NCBI RefSeq assembly: GCF_005937885.2
Contig: NZ_CP042176.1
Span: forward strand, 2,351,501-2,415,500
Direction: 5' to 3'
Source of the DNA: Bradyrhizobium sp. KBS0727
GTDB lineage: Bacteria > Pseudomonadota > Alphaproteobacteria > Rhizobiales > Xanthobacteraceae
DNA length: 64,000 nucleotides
Translations under genes and position numbers: made by a program
The notes under the pieces: generated by a model
Told to the model about the DNA's origin: nothing
Databases searched by the model: none
The model's input: only the letters and a program-made list of their open reading frames with translations
Part shown: one piece after another, positions 1 through 9,858 of the stretch
How the letters are laid out: each line of letters begins with the position of its first letter
How positions within the stretch are numbered: the first letter of the stretch is position 1

Positions 1-2
1 CC

Positions 3-1142
3 GACAATTACGCATCCGCCTTCATGATGCTCGCGGTCATTCTCGGTGCCGCCGTCATCATCGGTATCGGCGTGAGCTTCTACCTGGTTCGCGACGTCTC
101 CACCGGCATTGCCTCGATCGTCACCCCGATGCAGGCACTGGGCAAGGGCGACCTGAGCGCGGAAGTGCCGCATCAGGGCGAGAAGACCGAAATCGGCGCC
201 ATGGCAGACGTGCTGCAGGTGTTCAAGGAAGCGCTGATTGCCAAGAAGGCCGCCGACGAGGCCGCCGCCGCGGATGCCGAAGCCAAGATCGAGCGCGGCC
301 GCCGCGTCGACAGCATCACCCGTAACTTCGAATCCATGATCGGTGAGATCGTCCAGACCGTTTCGTCGGCTTCGACCCAGCTCGAAGCCTCGGCCGGCAC
401 GCTGTCGGCGACCGCCGAGCGCTCGCAGACGCTGACCACCGCGGTGGCCGCGGCTTCCGAGGAAGCCTCCACCAACGTGCAGTCGGTGGCGTCGGCGACC
501 GAAGAACTGTCGTCCTCGGTCAACGAGATCAGCCGTCAGGTGCAGGAATCGGCGCGGATGGCCAGCGAGGCCGTTGGACAGGCCAAGGCCACCAACGATC
601 GCGTCGGCGAATTGTCGAAGGCGGCGAGCCGCATCGGCGACGTCGTCGAACTGATCAACACCATTGCCGGCCAGACCAACCTGCTGGCGCTCAATGCTAC
701 CATCGAGGCGGCCCGTGCTGGCGAAGCCGGCCGCGGTTTCGCGGTCGTGGCATCCGAAGTAAAGGCGCTGGCCGAGCAGACGGCGAAAGCCACCGGCGAG
801 ATCGGCCAGCAGATTTCCGGCATCCAGGCGGCGACCCAGGAGTCGGTCGGCGCGATCAGGGAAATCAGCGGCACCATCGAGCGGCTGTCGGAGATTTCCT
901 CGACCATCGCGGCCGCGGTGGAAGAGCAAGGTGCTGCCACCCAGGAGATTTCCCGCAACGTGCAGCAGGCCGCCCAAGGCACCCAGCAGGTCTCCGCCAA
1001 CATCACCGACGTGCAGCGCGGCGCCTCGGAGACCGGCTCGGCCTCCTCGCAGGTGCTTTCGGCGGCGCAGTCGCTGTCGGGCGACTCTAACCGCCTCAAG
1101 CTCGAAGTCGGCAAGTTCCTCGATTCGGTCCGGGCAGCCTGA
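3..1142 (+). CDS. Methyl-accepting chemotaxis protein, C-terminal part (cut by window edge)
   Basis: This is the cytoplasmic part of a chemoreceptor that would control the CheA kinase in the polar receptor array. The frame is open to the first base, so the sensor domain and true start lie outside the window. The visible part begins with a hydrophobic helix (about residues 8-27 of the visible protein), then a HAMP linker containing GDLSAEVP, then a long helical signalling domain. The conserved hairpin tip [20 protein letters not shown] and the following [18 protein letters not shown] are intact. The C-terminus lacks a CheR/CheB-tethering pentapeptide. The signalling half is almost identical in sequence to that of the next gene, so the two are recent paralogues. 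The ligand cannot be inferred. Confidence 0.93.
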   Translation, partial: DNYASAFMMLAVILGAAVIIGIGVSFYLVRDVSTGIASIVTPMQALGKGDLSAEVPHQGEKTEIGAMADVLQVFKEALIAKKAADEAAAADAEAKIERGRRVDSITRNFESMIGEIVQTVSSASTQLEASAGTLSATAERSQTLTTAVAAASEEASTNVQSVASATEELSSSVNEISRQVQESARMASEAVGQAKATNDRVGELSKAASRIGDVVELINTIAGQTNLLALNATIEAARAGEAGRGFAVVASEVKALAEQTAKATGEIGQQISGIQAATQESVGAIREISGTIERLSEISSTIAAAVEEQGAATQEISRNVQQAAQGTQQVSANITDVQRGASETGSASSQVLSAAQSLSGDSNRLKLEVGKFLDSVRAA

Positions 1143-1166
1143 CAACCCGGACGGCCAAGGATCAAG

Positions 1167-1196
1167 GCCCGGCTCCCCATGGGAGCCGGGCTTTTT
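1167..1196 (+). terminator. Rho-independent terminator after the first chemoreceptor
   Basis: An 11-bp perfect stem (GCCCGGCTCCC paired with GGGAGCCGGGC, loop CAT) is followed at once by five T residues, 24 bases after the stop codon. It separates the two receptor genes into independent transcripts. Confidence 0.9.
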
Positions 1197-1370
1197 CGCG
1201 CGCGACGCGAGTTTTCGACGCGGAATCGGAATGCGTGCTCCGTAGTTCAACTGAACCAAAATTAACCAGACCTAGTTCGATGCCCGATATCTTCTCAATT
1301 CGCGCGCTGGACGCCGGCATCCGCTTGCCGTCGCAAATCGCCGTTTTCCGGGGAAATGTGGGGCACCGAC

Positions 1371-3401
1371 ATGATCAAGCTCAATCGGATCGGATACAAA
1401 CTGGGTCTGGCCGGCGCCGTCGGTATCGTGCTCGCGGTCGGCATGGCGGCCAACCAGATGATGACGGAAACAACCGTCAACAGCGCCAGCGATCGCGCCG
1501 GACGGTCGCAGCGGGTGGCCGATGCCGCGCTCTTGGCTCATCTTGACCTGCGCAAGATGCAGCTCTCGGCCCGCGAGGTCCGGCTCGCAAGGACGCCTGC
1601 CGAGGTCGAAAAGGCCGTTGCCGACCTGCAGCAGTTCAAGGCTTCCGAGGTCAAGGAGCTCGATGCGGCGGTGGCGAGCGCCCAGAAGCTGGAAACCAGG
1701 GAACGGTTGCAGCGGATCAAGTCGCTGATGGACAATTTTACGACCGGCGTGGAAGATCTGGGCAAGGCCCAGTCCACGCTGCTCGCGCAGATCGACAAGC
1801 GTTCGGCGATTTCGAACGAATGGACGAAGGCGATCGATACGGAATTGGCCGCGCCCGCGCTGGCCAAGCTCGACAATCGCGCCGAGATCGAAAAGCTGCT
1901 GCACCAGGCCGACGCCAAGGTGAACGCGCTGCGGGCGATGGTCTGGCGGCTCGGCGCCACCGGCGATGCCAGCATGATCGCGTCGATGGCCAAGACCCAG
2001 ACCGCGCTCAAGACCATTTTCAATCTGTTGCGCGGCGAGGCCGACGATCGCGACTTGCTGACTGTGATCAGCTCGCTGGATTCAATCGTCAAGCGCTTCC
2101 TGGCCGCCAATGACGACGTGGTCAAGACCGAGCAGTTGAAGACCGACATCATCACCAATCGCACCACCAAGGTGGTTGCGGACGCCGCCGAGCTGATGGA
2201 ATCGACCACGGACACCGCGCAGAAGAATTCGAAGGCCTCCAAGGAGGAGGTTGTGACCGAGACCGCGCAGGCCAACCGGATCAACCTGGTCATGACTGTC
2301 ATCGTCATCGGCTCGCTAATCGCCTCGATGGTGTTTTCTTTCCTCGGCATTGCCCGTCCGATGACGCGGCTTAACGGCGCGCTGGGCGAGATGGCCGGCG
2401 GCAACCTCGATGTCGTCATTCCCGGCGCCAACCGCGGCGACGAGATCGGCGACCTCGCCAAGACGGTCGTCGTGATCCGGGAAAATGCCGAGCAGAAAGC
2501 CCGCGACGAGGCCGAAGCCAAGATCAGGCAGGACCGGATCGCGGCCGAGCAGCGCAAGACCGACATGATCAGGCTCGCCGATGATTTCGAAGGTGCGGTC
2601 GGCGAGATTGTCGAGACCGTGTCGTCGGCCTCGACCGAACTCGAAGCCTCCGCCGGCACGCTGACGTCGACCGCCGAACGGGCCCAGCAACTGACGACCA
2701 TGGTGGCGGCGGCGTCCGAGGAAGCTTCCACCAACGTGCAGTCGGTGGCGTCGGCGACCGAGGAGATGGCGTCGTCCGTCAACGAGATCAGCCGCCAGGT
2801 GCAGGAATCGGCGCGGATGGCGAGCGAGGCCGTTGGACAGGCACGCGCCACCAACGACCGCGTCAGCGAACTGTCGAAGGCGGCGAGCCGCATCGGCGAC
2901 GTCGTCGAGCTCATCAACACCATCGCCGAACAGACCAACCTGCTGGCGCTCAACGCCACCATCGAGGCGGCGCGCGCCGGCGAAGCCGGCCGCGGTTTCG
3001 CGGTGGTGGCGTCGGAAGTGAAGGCGCTCGCCGAGCAGACCTCGAAGGCGACCGGTGAAATCGGCCAGCAGATCACCGGCATCCAGGCCGCGACCCAGGA
3101 CTCGGTGGCGGCGATCAAGGAAATCAGCGGCACCATCGAACGGCTGTCGGAGATTTCCTCGACCATTGCGGCTGCCGTGGAAGAGCAGGGCGCGGCGACG
3201 CAGGAGATTTCCCGCAACGTGCAGCAGGCCGCCCAGGGCACCCAGCAGGTCTCCTCCAACATCACCGACGTGCAGCGCGGCGCCACCGAGACCGGCTCGG
3301 CCTCCACCCAGGTGCTTTCGGCAGCGCAATCGCTGTCGGGCGACTCTAACCGCCTCAAGCTCGAAGTCGGCAAGTTCCTCAGTTCTGTACGGGCGGCCTG
3401 A
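1371..3401 (+). CDS. Methyl-accepting chemotaxis protein
   Basis: Complete 676-residue chemoreceptor. A first transmembrane helix lies near residues 8-25, followed by a helical periplasmic sensor region to about residue 300, a second transmembrane helix near 303-327, a HAMP domain (motif [11 protein letters not shown]), and the coiled-coil signalling domain. The hairpin tip reads [21 protein letters not shown]. The sensor has no PAS or Cache motif that I can recognise and resembles four-helix-bundle sensors. I chose ATG 1371 because GGGG at 1360-1363 sits 7 bases upstream; an in-frame ATG at 1356 has its purine run too close. The signalling half matches that of the preceding receptor, while the sensor half could not be compared because the first gene is truncated. 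Confidence 0.93.
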   Translation: MIKLNRIGYKLGLAGAVGIVLAVGMAANQMMTETTVNSASDRAGRSQRVADAALLAHLDLRKMQLSAREVRLARTPAEVEKAVADLQQFKASEVKELDAAVASAQKLETRERLQRIKSLMDNFTTGVEDLGKAQSTLLAQIDKRSAISNEWTKAIDTELAAPALAKLDNRAEIEKLLHQADAKVNALRAMVWRLGATGDASMIASMAKTQTALKTIFNLLRGEADDRDLLTVISSLDSIVKRFLAANDDVVKTEQLKTDIITNRTTKVVADAAELMESTTDTAQKNSKASKEEVVTETAQANRINLVMTVIVIGSLIASMVFSFLGIARPMTRLNGALGEMAGGNLDVVIPGANRGDEIGDLAKTVVVIRENAEQKARDEAEAKIRQDRIAAEQRKTDMIRLADDFEGAVGEIVETVSSASTELEASAGTLTSTAERAQQLTTMVAAASEEASTNVQSVASATEEMASSVNEISRQVQESARMASEAVGQARATNDRVSELSKAASRIGDVVELINTIAEQTNLLALNATIEAARAGEAGRGFAVVASEVKALAEQTSKATGEIGQQITGIQAATQDSVAAIKEISGTIERLSEISSTIAAAVEEQGAATQEISRNVQQAAQGTQQVSSNITDVQRGATETGSASTQVLSAAQSLSGDSNRLKLEVGKFLSSVRAA

Positions 3402-3416
3402 CGGCCGATCTCCCCC

Positions 3417-3456
3417 GTCGTTCCGGGTTCGGATCTTCGTTGCGCCCCGGAATGAC
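3417..3456. repeat. Short palindromic element, CGTCATTCCGGG family (partial copy)
   Basis: The outer arms GTCGTTCCGGG and CCGGAATGAC match the ends of the fuller copies near 28.99, 40.56 and 51.21 kb. The middle is short. It lies just downstream of the second chemoreceptor and upstream of that gene's terminator. Confidence 0.6.
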
Positions 3457-3470
3457 TGCTTCGAACAAAA

Positions 3471-3500
3471 AGCCCGGCCCGCAAAGGAGCCGGGCTCTTT
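3471..3500 (+). terminator. Terminator after the second chemoreceptor
   Basis: AGCCCGGC pairs with GCCGGGCT (8 bp) across a 10-base loop, followed by CTTT. The A-run before it (about 3467-3471) could let it work in the reverse direction too. It is the same AGCCCGGC-type stem used after the first receptor. Confidence 0.75.
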
Positions 3501-3690
3501 GCTGAGATGGAGTGCCGTCTTGCGACCCGCGGTCGGTCTGCCCCCCTGGAACAAGCTATGCCAGGGAAGTGAAGGGCGCCCGCGCCGCCGGCTCTTGGCC
3601 TTTTGGCCCCATTTCGGCTAAATCAGGCCGAACGAATTAGCCCCGCAGCGCCGATTCCTGTCCTGCGGCGGGCTCGGGAATACTTCTTCT

Positions 3691-6600
3691 ATGATCGCAC
3701 TGGTACGTATTGCGCTGAGCCGGCCCTATACCTTTGTCGTGCTGGCACTGCTTCTCCTGATCATCGGCCCGCTGGCCGCGCTGCGCACGCCCACCGACAT
3801 CTTTCCCGACATCCGGATCCCCGTGATCGGGGTGGTCTGGCAGTATACCGGCCTGCCGCCCGACCAGATGTCGGGACGCATCACCACGCCGTTCCAGCGC
3901 GCGCTGACCACCACGGTCAACGACATCGAGCACATCGTCGCCAATTCCTATAACGGCTTCGGCATCATCAAGATCTTCTTTCAGCCGAATGTCGACATTC
4001 GCACCGCCAACGCCCAGGTGACGGCGATCTCGCAGACGCTGATCAAGCAGATGCCGCCAGGCGCCACGCCGCCGCTGATCCTCAATTACAGCGCGTCCAC
4101 CGTGCCGATCATCCAGGTCGCGCTGTCGGGCGAGGGGCTCACCGAGCAGAATCTCGCCGACATCGGCATCAACCAGTTGCGCACGCCGCTCGTCACGGTG
4201 CCCGGCGCCGCCATTCCCTATCCGTTCGGCGGCAAGCAACGCCAGGTCCAGATCGACCTCGATTCGACCGCGCTGCAGGCCCGCGGATTGTCCGGGCAGG
4301 ATGTCGCCAACGCGCTGGCCGCGCAGAACCTGATCACCCCGGTCGGCACCCAGAAGATCGGCCAGTTCGAATACAACATCCAGCTCAACAACTCGCCGCT
4401 GAAGATGGAAGACCTCGGCGGATTGCCGATCAAGGCCGTCAACGGCGCCATGGTCTATGTCCGCGACGTCGCCTCCGTGCGTGACGGCAACCCGCCGCAG
4501 ACCAATATCGTGCATGTCGACGGCAACCGCTCGGTGCTGATGATGGTGCTGAAGGCGGGCGCGACCTCGACGCTCGATATCATTTCCGGCATCAAGCAGA
4601 AGGTGATCGACGTCAAGGATTCGCTGCCGGATGCCCTGAAGATCGGCTTTATCGGCGACCAGTCGGTGTTCGTTCGCGGCGCGATCGAGGGGGTCGCCAC
4701 CGAAGGCGTTATCGCAGCGCTGCTGACCAGCGTGATGATCCTGCTGTTTCTCGGAAGCTGGCGTTCGACCGTCATCATTGCGGTCTCGATCCCGCTGTCG
4801 GTGCTCGGCGCGATCATCATGCTGTCGGCGATCGGCGAGACGCTCAACATCATGACGCTCGGCGGGCTGGCGCTCGCGGTCGGCATTCTCGTCGACGACG
4901 CCACCGTGACCATCGAGAACATCAACTACCATCTGGAGCAGGGCAAGCCGGTCGAGCAGTCGATCATGGACGGCGCCAACCAGATCGTGACGCCGGCTTT
5001 CGTGTCGCTATTGTGCATCTGTATCGTGTTCGTGCCGATGTTCTTCCTGACCGGCGTGGCGCGCTTCCTGTTCGTGCCGATGGCGGAAGCCGTGATGTTC
5101 GCGATGATCTGGTCGTTCATCCTGTCGCGAACGCTGGTGCCGACGATGGCGAAGTATCTGTTGCAGCCACACGTCCATCAAGAGGGTGGTCCGCCGCCGA
5201 CACGCAATCCGCTGGTGCGTTTCCAGCGCGCCTTTGAAGCCCGGTTCGAGCGAATCCGCGCCGGCTATCGCGACCTGCTATCGATGGCGCTGGGACGGCG
5301 GCCGCTGTTCGTGACCGGCTTCCTTGCCGTAGTCGCGCTGTCGTTCCTGCTGGTGCCGTTTCTCGGCCGCAATTTCTTTCCCGCGGTCGATGCCGGCAAC
5401 ATCCTGATGCATGTCCGCACCCAGGTCGGCACCCGCGTCGAGGAAACCGCCAACCAGCTCGCCGACGTGCAGAAGGCGATCCGCAGGATCATTCCGCCCG
5501 GTGAGATCGAAACCCTCGCCGACAATATCGGCATGCCGATTTCCGGCATCAACATGACCTACAACAACACCGGCGTGATCGGCCCGCAGGATGCGGACGT
5601 CCAGGTCAAGCTCAGGGAAGGTCACAAGCCGACGGCGGAACATGTCCAGCTACTACGCGAGCAGTTGCCCCGGCTGTTTCCGGGATTGAGCTTTTCGTTC
5701 CTGCCGGCCGACATCGTCAGCCAGATCCTGAATTTTGGCGCGCCGGCGCCGATCGACCTGCAGATCCGCGGCGCCAACGTCGAGGCGAATTTCGCCTACG
5801 CCAACAAACTGCTGAGCCGCATCCGCCGCATTCCCGGCATCGCCGATGCGCGGCTCCAGCAGTCGCCCAACAACCCGACCTTCAACATCGACGTCGACCG
5901 GACGCGCGCGCAATATGTCGGGTTGACCGAGCGCGACGTCACCAACAGCCTCGTCGTCAACCTCGCCGGCAGTTCGCAGGTCGCGCCGACCTACTACCTC
6001 AACCCGGACAACGGCGTGTCCTATTCGATCGTGATGCAGACGCCGCAATACCAGATCGACTCGCTGAGCGCGCTGCAGGCGTTGCCGATCACTGCCGCCG
6101 GTAACCCGCAATCGCCGATCCTCGGCGGCATCGCCGACGTCAAGCGCGCAACCTCGAGCGCCGTCGTCTCGCAATACGACATCCAGTCGATGGTGCAGAT
6201 CTACGCCACCCCGCAGGGGCGCGATCTCGGCGCGGTTGCCGCCGACGTCAGGGCGCTGATCGCGGATACCGTCAAGGATGTGCCGAAGGGCTCGTCGGTG
6301 GTGCTGCTCGGCCAGGTGCAGACCATGAACAGCGCGTTCTCCGGCCTGTTGTTCGGACTGCTCGGCGCTGTCGTGCTGATCTATTTCCTGATCGTGGTGA
6401 ACTTCCAGTCCTGGTCCGATCCGTTCGTGATCATCACCGCGTTGCCGGCAGCGCTTGCCGGAATCGTCTGGATGCTGTTTACGACCCAGACCACGCTGTC
6501 GGTGCCGGCGCTGACCGGCGCCATCATGTGCATGGGCGTTGCGACCGCCAACAGCGTGCTTGTGATCAGCTTTGCCCGCGAGCGTTACGAGGAGCTCGGC

Positions 6601-6873
6601 GATCCCGTTGCGGCGGCGCTGGAAGCCGGTTTCGTCCGCTTCCGCCCGGTGCTGATGACCGCGCTGGCGATGATCATCGGCATGGCGCCGATGGCGCTGG
6701 GCTTGGGCGAGGGCGGCGAGCAGAACGCCCCGCTCGGACGCGCCGTGATCGGCGGATTGATCTTCGCGACGATCGCGACCCTGATGTTTGTTCCCGTGGT
6801 ATTTAGTATGGTACACAAGAAGCAAGGCGCCAAAGCCGCCGCCTCACCGGAGATTCCGCATGTCGCCCACTGA
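3691..6873 (+). CDS. RND efflux transporter, inner-membrane permease
   Basis: This 1060-residue protein has the AcrB/MdtB-type architecture: an N-terminal helix, a large periplasmic loop, a cluster of membrane helices, a second periplasmic loop and a second helix cluster. It would export small molecules using the proton gradient. The proton-relay aspartates are present in TM4 (GILVDDATVTIENI, D402 and D403). In TM10 the lysine that AcrB uses (K940) is replaced by alanine (GVATANSVLV, A953), so the relay differs from AcrB. The membrane-fusion partner follows and overlaps it by 14 bp; no outer-membrane channel gene is adjacent, so a TolC-like protein elsewhere must complete the pump. The substrate is not predictable. 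Confidence 0.93.
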   Translation: MIALVRIALSRPYTFVVLALLLLIIGPLAALRTPTDIFPDIRIPVIGVVWQYTGLPPDQMSGRITTPFQRALTTTVNDIEHIVANSYNGFGIIKIFFQPNVDIRTANAQVTAISQTLIKQMPPGATPPLILNYSASTVPIIQVALSGEGLTEQNLADIGINQLRTPLVTVPGAAIPYPFGGKQRQVQIDLDSTALQARGLSGQDVANALAAQNLITPVGTQKIGQFEYNIQLNNSPLKMEDLGGLPIKAVNGAMVYVRDVASVRDGNPPQTNIVHVDGNRSVLMMVLKAGATSTLDIISGIKQKVIDVKDSLPDALKIGFIGDQSVFVRGAIEGVATEGVIAALLTSVMILLFLGSWRSTVIIAVSIPLSVLGAIIMLSAIGETLNIMTLGGLALAVGILVDDATVTIENINYHLEQGKPVEQSIMDGANQIVTPAFVSLLCICIVFVPMFFLTGVARFLFVPMAEAVMFAMIWSFILSRTLVPTMAKYLLQPHVHQEGGPPPTRNPLVRFQRAFEARFERIRAGYRDLLSMALGRRPLFVTGFLAVVALSFLLVPFLGRNFFPAVDAGNILMHVRTQVGTRVEETANQLADVQKAIRRIIPPGEIETLADNIGMPISGINMTYNNTGVIGPQDADVQVKLREGHKPTAEHVQLLREQLPRLFPGLSFSFLPADIVSQILNFGAPAPIDLQIRGANVEANFAYANKLLSRIRRIPGIADARLQQSPNNPTFNIDVDRTRAQYVGLTERDVTNSLVVNLAGSSQVAPTYYLNPDNGVSYSIVMQTPQYQIDSLSALQALPITAAGNPQSPILGGIADVKRATSSAVVSQYDIQSMVQIYATPQGRDLGAVAADVRALIADTVKDVPKGSSVVLLGQVQTMNSAFSGLLFGLLGAVVLIYFLIVVNFQSWSDPFVIITALPAALAGIVWMLFTTQTTLSVPALTGAIMCMGVATANSVLVISFARERYEELGDPVAAALEAGFVRFRPVLMTALAMIIGMAPMALGLGEGGEQNAPLGRAVIGGLIFATIATLMFVPVVFSMVHKKQGAKAAASPEIPHVAH

Positions 6874-8059
6874 ACAGCGCCCCCCGGTCTCGCGCCGGAA
6901 ACTGGGCATATTCGGCGTGGTGGTGGTGGTCGGGGCGGGGTTGATCGTCGCTACCGGTATTCGGGCGCGCGAGGATTCCAGTTCGAAGTTGAAGGAATGG
7001 ACCGACAACCAGGCGGTTCCGACGGTCGCCGTCGCGCTGCCGAGCGGCCGGGCGCTTACTCCCACCATCGATCTGCCGGGCCGGCTGGAGGCCTATTCGC
7101 GTGCGCCGATCCTGGCCCGCGTCAGTGGCTACCTGAAAAGCTGGAACGCCGACATCGGCGCCAAGGTCAAGGCCGGCCAGGTGATCGCGGAGATCGAGGC
7201 GCCGGATCTGGACCAGCAATTGCTGCAGGCCCGCGCCGATCTCGTCAGCCAGCAATCGAGCGCAAGGCTGTCGGAAGCGACGTTGAACCGGCGCAAGACG
7301 CTGGTGGCCTCGAATTTCGTTTCGGCGCAGGAAATCGACGAGCGCAGCGCCGACCTCGCCAACAAGCTGGCCGCGGTCAATTCCGGCCAGGCCAATGTCG
7401 AACGGCTGGAAGCGCTCGCCGGCTACAAGAAGATCACCGCCCCCTTCGACGGCGTGGTGACCTCGCGCGATACCGACGTCGGCGCGCTGATCAATGCCGG
7501 TGGCGGCGCGGGACCGGCGATGTTCGTGGTCTCCGATATCACCAAGCTGCGCGTCTACGTCAACGTGCCGCAGAACTACGTGCCTGCGATCAAGATCGGC
7601 GCCAAGGCCGCGCTCGCCATGCCGGAATATCCGAACCGCACCTTTGCGGCGACCGTCGAGGCTTCCTCGCAATCGGTCGATATTTCCTCCGGCACCACGC
7701 GGATGCAGCTCGCGCTGGACAATTCGGCGGGCGAACTGATGCCCGGCGGTTACGCCAATGTCCGCCTTAACCTGCAGCGCGACGCGGTGCCGCTGCACAT
7801 TCCCTCCAGCGCGCTCATTTTCAACCAGAACGGCCTGCGGGTCGCGACCGTCGGCCCCGACGACAAGGTGCTGTTCAAGGCGGTGACGATCGCCCGCGAC
7901 CTCGGCAAGGAGATCGAACTGGCCTCAGGCGTTGCCGCCGACGACCGCATCATCACCGCGCCGCCGGACGGCCTCGCCGATGGCGATTCGGTCCGCGTGG
8001 TCGGCCCCGGCGCCAAGGGTAAGCCCACCGCGTCGGAAAAGCAGGACGTGAAGGGGTAG
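6860..8059 (+). CDS. RND efflux periplasmic adaptor (membrane-fusion protein)
   Basis: A 399-residue HlyD/AcrA-type adaptor linking the permease to an outer-membrane channel. It has an N-terminal membrane anchor near residues 17-38 without a lipobox cysteine, a biotinyl-lipoyl-like half motif around ILARVSGYLKSWNADIGAKV, an alpha-hairpin region, the second lipoyl half around KKITAPFDGVVTSRDTDVGA, and beta-barrel and membrane-proximal domains. The start at 6860 lies inside the end of the permease gene, which implies translational coupling. Permease-then-adaptor is the reverse of the usual order in acrAB-like operons. Confidence 0.92.
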   Translation: MSPTEQRPPVSRRKLGIFGVVVVVGAGLIVATGIRAREDSSSKLKEWTDNQAVPTVAVALPSGRALTPTIDLPGRLEAYSRAPILARVSGYLKSWNADIGAKVKAGQVIAEIEAPDLDQQLLQARADLVSQQSSARLSEATLNRRKTLVASNFVSAQEIDERSADLANKLAAVNSGQANVERLEALAGYKKITAPFDGVVTSRDTDVGALINAGGGAGPAMFVVSDITKLRVYVNVPQNYVPAIKIGAKAALAMPEYPNRTFAATVEASSQSVDISSGTTRMQLALDNSAGELMPGGYANVRLNLQRDAVPLHIPSSALIFNQNGLRVATVGPDDKVLFKAVTIARDLGKEIELASGVAADDRIITAPPDGLADGDSVRVVGPGAKGKPTASEKQDVKG

Positions 8060-8077
8060 GGCTCGCTGCTTCTTTTT

Positions 8078-8167
8078 CGTCATGCCCGGGCTTGACCCGG
8101 GCATCCACGACTTACTTTCTTCCGCGCACAAACGACGTGGATGGCCGGGTCAAGCCCGGCCATGACG
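8078..8167. repeat. Palindromic intergenic element, CGTCATGCCCGGG family
   Basis: The ends are inverted copies: GTCATGCCCGGGCTTGACCC on the left and GGGTCAAGCCCGGCCATGAC on the right, with a central TCCACGAC/CGTGGA pair. It fills the space between the convergent adaptor and thiolase-like genes and may serve both as a bidirectional terminator. A second copy is at 22.31 kb. Confidence 0.85.
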
Positions 8168-8178
8168 GCAAAATGATT

Positions 8179-9693
8179 CTACCCCACCCGCCATTCCAAC
8201 ACGCCGTCTTCCGCCGTCACGACATTGCCGAGCGTGCCGACTGGCGTGCGGTCCATGTTCAAGAGATGCGACAGCGTCGCGGCGTCATTGGCGGGGACCC
8301 GAGCCAGTGCGCGGGCATCTTGCTCCGTGCGCATCATCACCACGCCGTGCTCGACTTCGCCCTTGCCCTTGTAGATCACGGTGAAACTCTCGGCCTTACC
8401 CTTGCCCGAGGCTTCGGTGACGAACTCCGGCACGGCGCCCTTAGCCCGGTCGGCCTCCGTCTGCACGCTGGTGTCCTGCGATAGCGCTCCTTTCGGCGCC
8501 TCGCGCGACAGCACCACGCCGTGATGCTTGGTGACGAAACCGCCCTGGCCGTAGAGCAGGCCGAGCTTGCCGCCATCGCGCAGTTTCCGCACCATCGCGC
8601 AGGCCGCATGCGTCATGTAGGTGTTGAGCGGGGCACCGAAGAACGTCAGCCCGCCGGTCACGGTCGGCTGCACGTCGGGGCCGAGGCCGAGCGTCCGCCG
8701 CGCCATCTTCGGCACGCAGGGAAAGCAGCTATACAATTCGATCGCATCGAACTTCTTGCCGTCGCCTTCGACAAGATCCATCACGGCTTTCAGCACCGCG
8801 TTCTGCGGATGGCTTTCATAAAACTGGTCGCGCACCAGATAGTCGCGCGGCTCTTCCGCCGATGCGCCGCCCCAGACATAAACCAAACGATCCTCGGGCA
8901 CGCCGGCCGCGCGGGCCTTTGCCAGCGAGGTCAGCAGCACCGCGCCGCCCATGTTGACGGTCGGGTTGGCTACCATCAGCTTGGTATAGGGCCAGGCGAT
9001 CAGGCGATTGTCCGGCGTCGCCGTCGTGATCTCGTCCGGCGCGAGCGCCTTCTTCATCCAGGAGTTCGGATTCTTCGACGCCACCTTCGAGTAGGTCGAC
9101 CACAGCTGGCCGGATTCCGCCAGTGCCTCGCGCGGGGTCTGGCCCCAATGCGCTGACGTGGCGGACTCATAAAGCGGATAGACGGTGATGGGGCGGAAGA
9201 CGCCGAGCTTCACCGCCATCGGCTTCTGGAACACCGCGCCGCGCTTTGGCTCCTCGACGTCGTTGGCGAACGGCGTCCACGGCAGTGTGATACCGCCGCG
9301 CTCGGCCTTGGTCGCGGTCGATTGCGCTTCCGCGCCGCAGACCGCGGCCACGCTGCATTCGCCGCGCGCGATGCGCTGCGCCGCCTGGTGGATGTAGCGG
9401 ATCGGGCTCTCGCCGCCGACCGGGCCGTAATAATTATGCGCCGGCGTGGCGCCGAGCCGCGCCGCAAGCAGCTTCTCGGGATCGCGGTAGCGCCAGCTCA
9501 GGAAGTTGACGACGTCGAGCGAGCCGAGCTCGCCGATCAGCTTGGCGCCACTGTCGGCTTCCGCGCGCCGCACCGCCTGTTCGAGCAGCGTCAGCGGCTC
9601 GAGGCCGGCGGCAATATCCGTCGGCCGGTCGACGATTTCGCCGACACCGACGATGACGGGAATGCGGTCTTCGGGAAGGGAGGTTTTTGACAT
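8179..9693 (-). CDS. Thiolase-like protein, TLP1/SCP-x type, nucleophile cysteine missing
   Basis: A 504-residue protein with a thiolase fold (about residues 10-400) and an extra C-terminal domain of about 100 residues that resembles the additional domain of mycobacterial TLP1. Where thiolases carry the acyl-accepting cysteine, this protein reads PVGGESP (about residue 95). The C-terminal CxG motif is also replaced (LLYGQGGF); a histidine near YMTHAAC remains. It therefore probably binds CoA esters but is unlikely to perform ordinary thiolysis. Automatic annotation would call it acetyl-CoA acetyltransferase. It is divergent from the flavin monooxygenase at 10.2 kb; a shared pathway is possible but unproven. 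Confidence 0.8.
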   Translation of the reverse strand: MSKTSLPEDRIPVIVGVGEIVDRPTDIAAGLEPLTLLEQAVRRAEADSGAKLIGELGSLDVVNFLSWRYRDPEKLLAARLGATPAHNYYGPVGGESPIRYIHQAAQRIARGECSVAAVCGAEAQSTATKAERGGITLPWTPFANDVEEPKRGAVFQKPMAVKLGVFRPITVYPLYESATSAHWGQTPREALAESGQLWSTYSKVASKNPNSWMKKALAPDEITTATPDNRLIAWPYTKLMVANPTVNMGGAVLLTSLAKARAAGVPEDRLVYVWGGASAEEPRDYLVRDQFYESHPQNAVLKAVMDLVEGDGKKFDAIELYSCFPCVPKMARRTLGLGPDVQPTVTGGLTFFGAPLNTYMTHAACAMVRKLRDGGKLGLLYGQGGFVTKHHGVVLSREAPKGALSQDTSVQTEADRAKGAVPEFVTEASGKGKAESFTVIYKGKGEVEHGVVMMRTEQDARALARVPANDAATLSHLLNMDRTPVGTLGNVVTAEDGVLEWRVG

Positions 9694-9737
9694 TTTTTTG
9701 GTTCTCTTTCGGGACGTAAGTTCGGTGCTCTCTCATC

Positions 9738-9847
9738 CGTCATTGCGAGCGAAGCGAAGCAATCCATGGCGCGGCATAGCAAGTCCGGATTGCTTCGTCG
9801 CTGCGCTCCCTTGCACAAACGCTTCGCGTTTGTTGCAGGCAATGACG
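9738..9847. repeat. Palindromic intergenic element, CGTCATTGCGAGC family
   Basis: The left end GTCATTGCGAGCGAAGCG and the right end GCAATGACG are inverted, and an inner pair GAAGCAATCC / GGATTGCTTC is present. This is the only copy in the window found between divergently transcribed genes. It abuts a decayed gene remnant. Confidence 0.85.
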
Positions 9848-9858
9848 AGGCGAGGTTG

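Noticed and set aside
3637..4932. A 431-codon leftward frame inside the RND permease gene
   Set aside because: Antisense shadow of a conserved gene with the same low-complexity composition.
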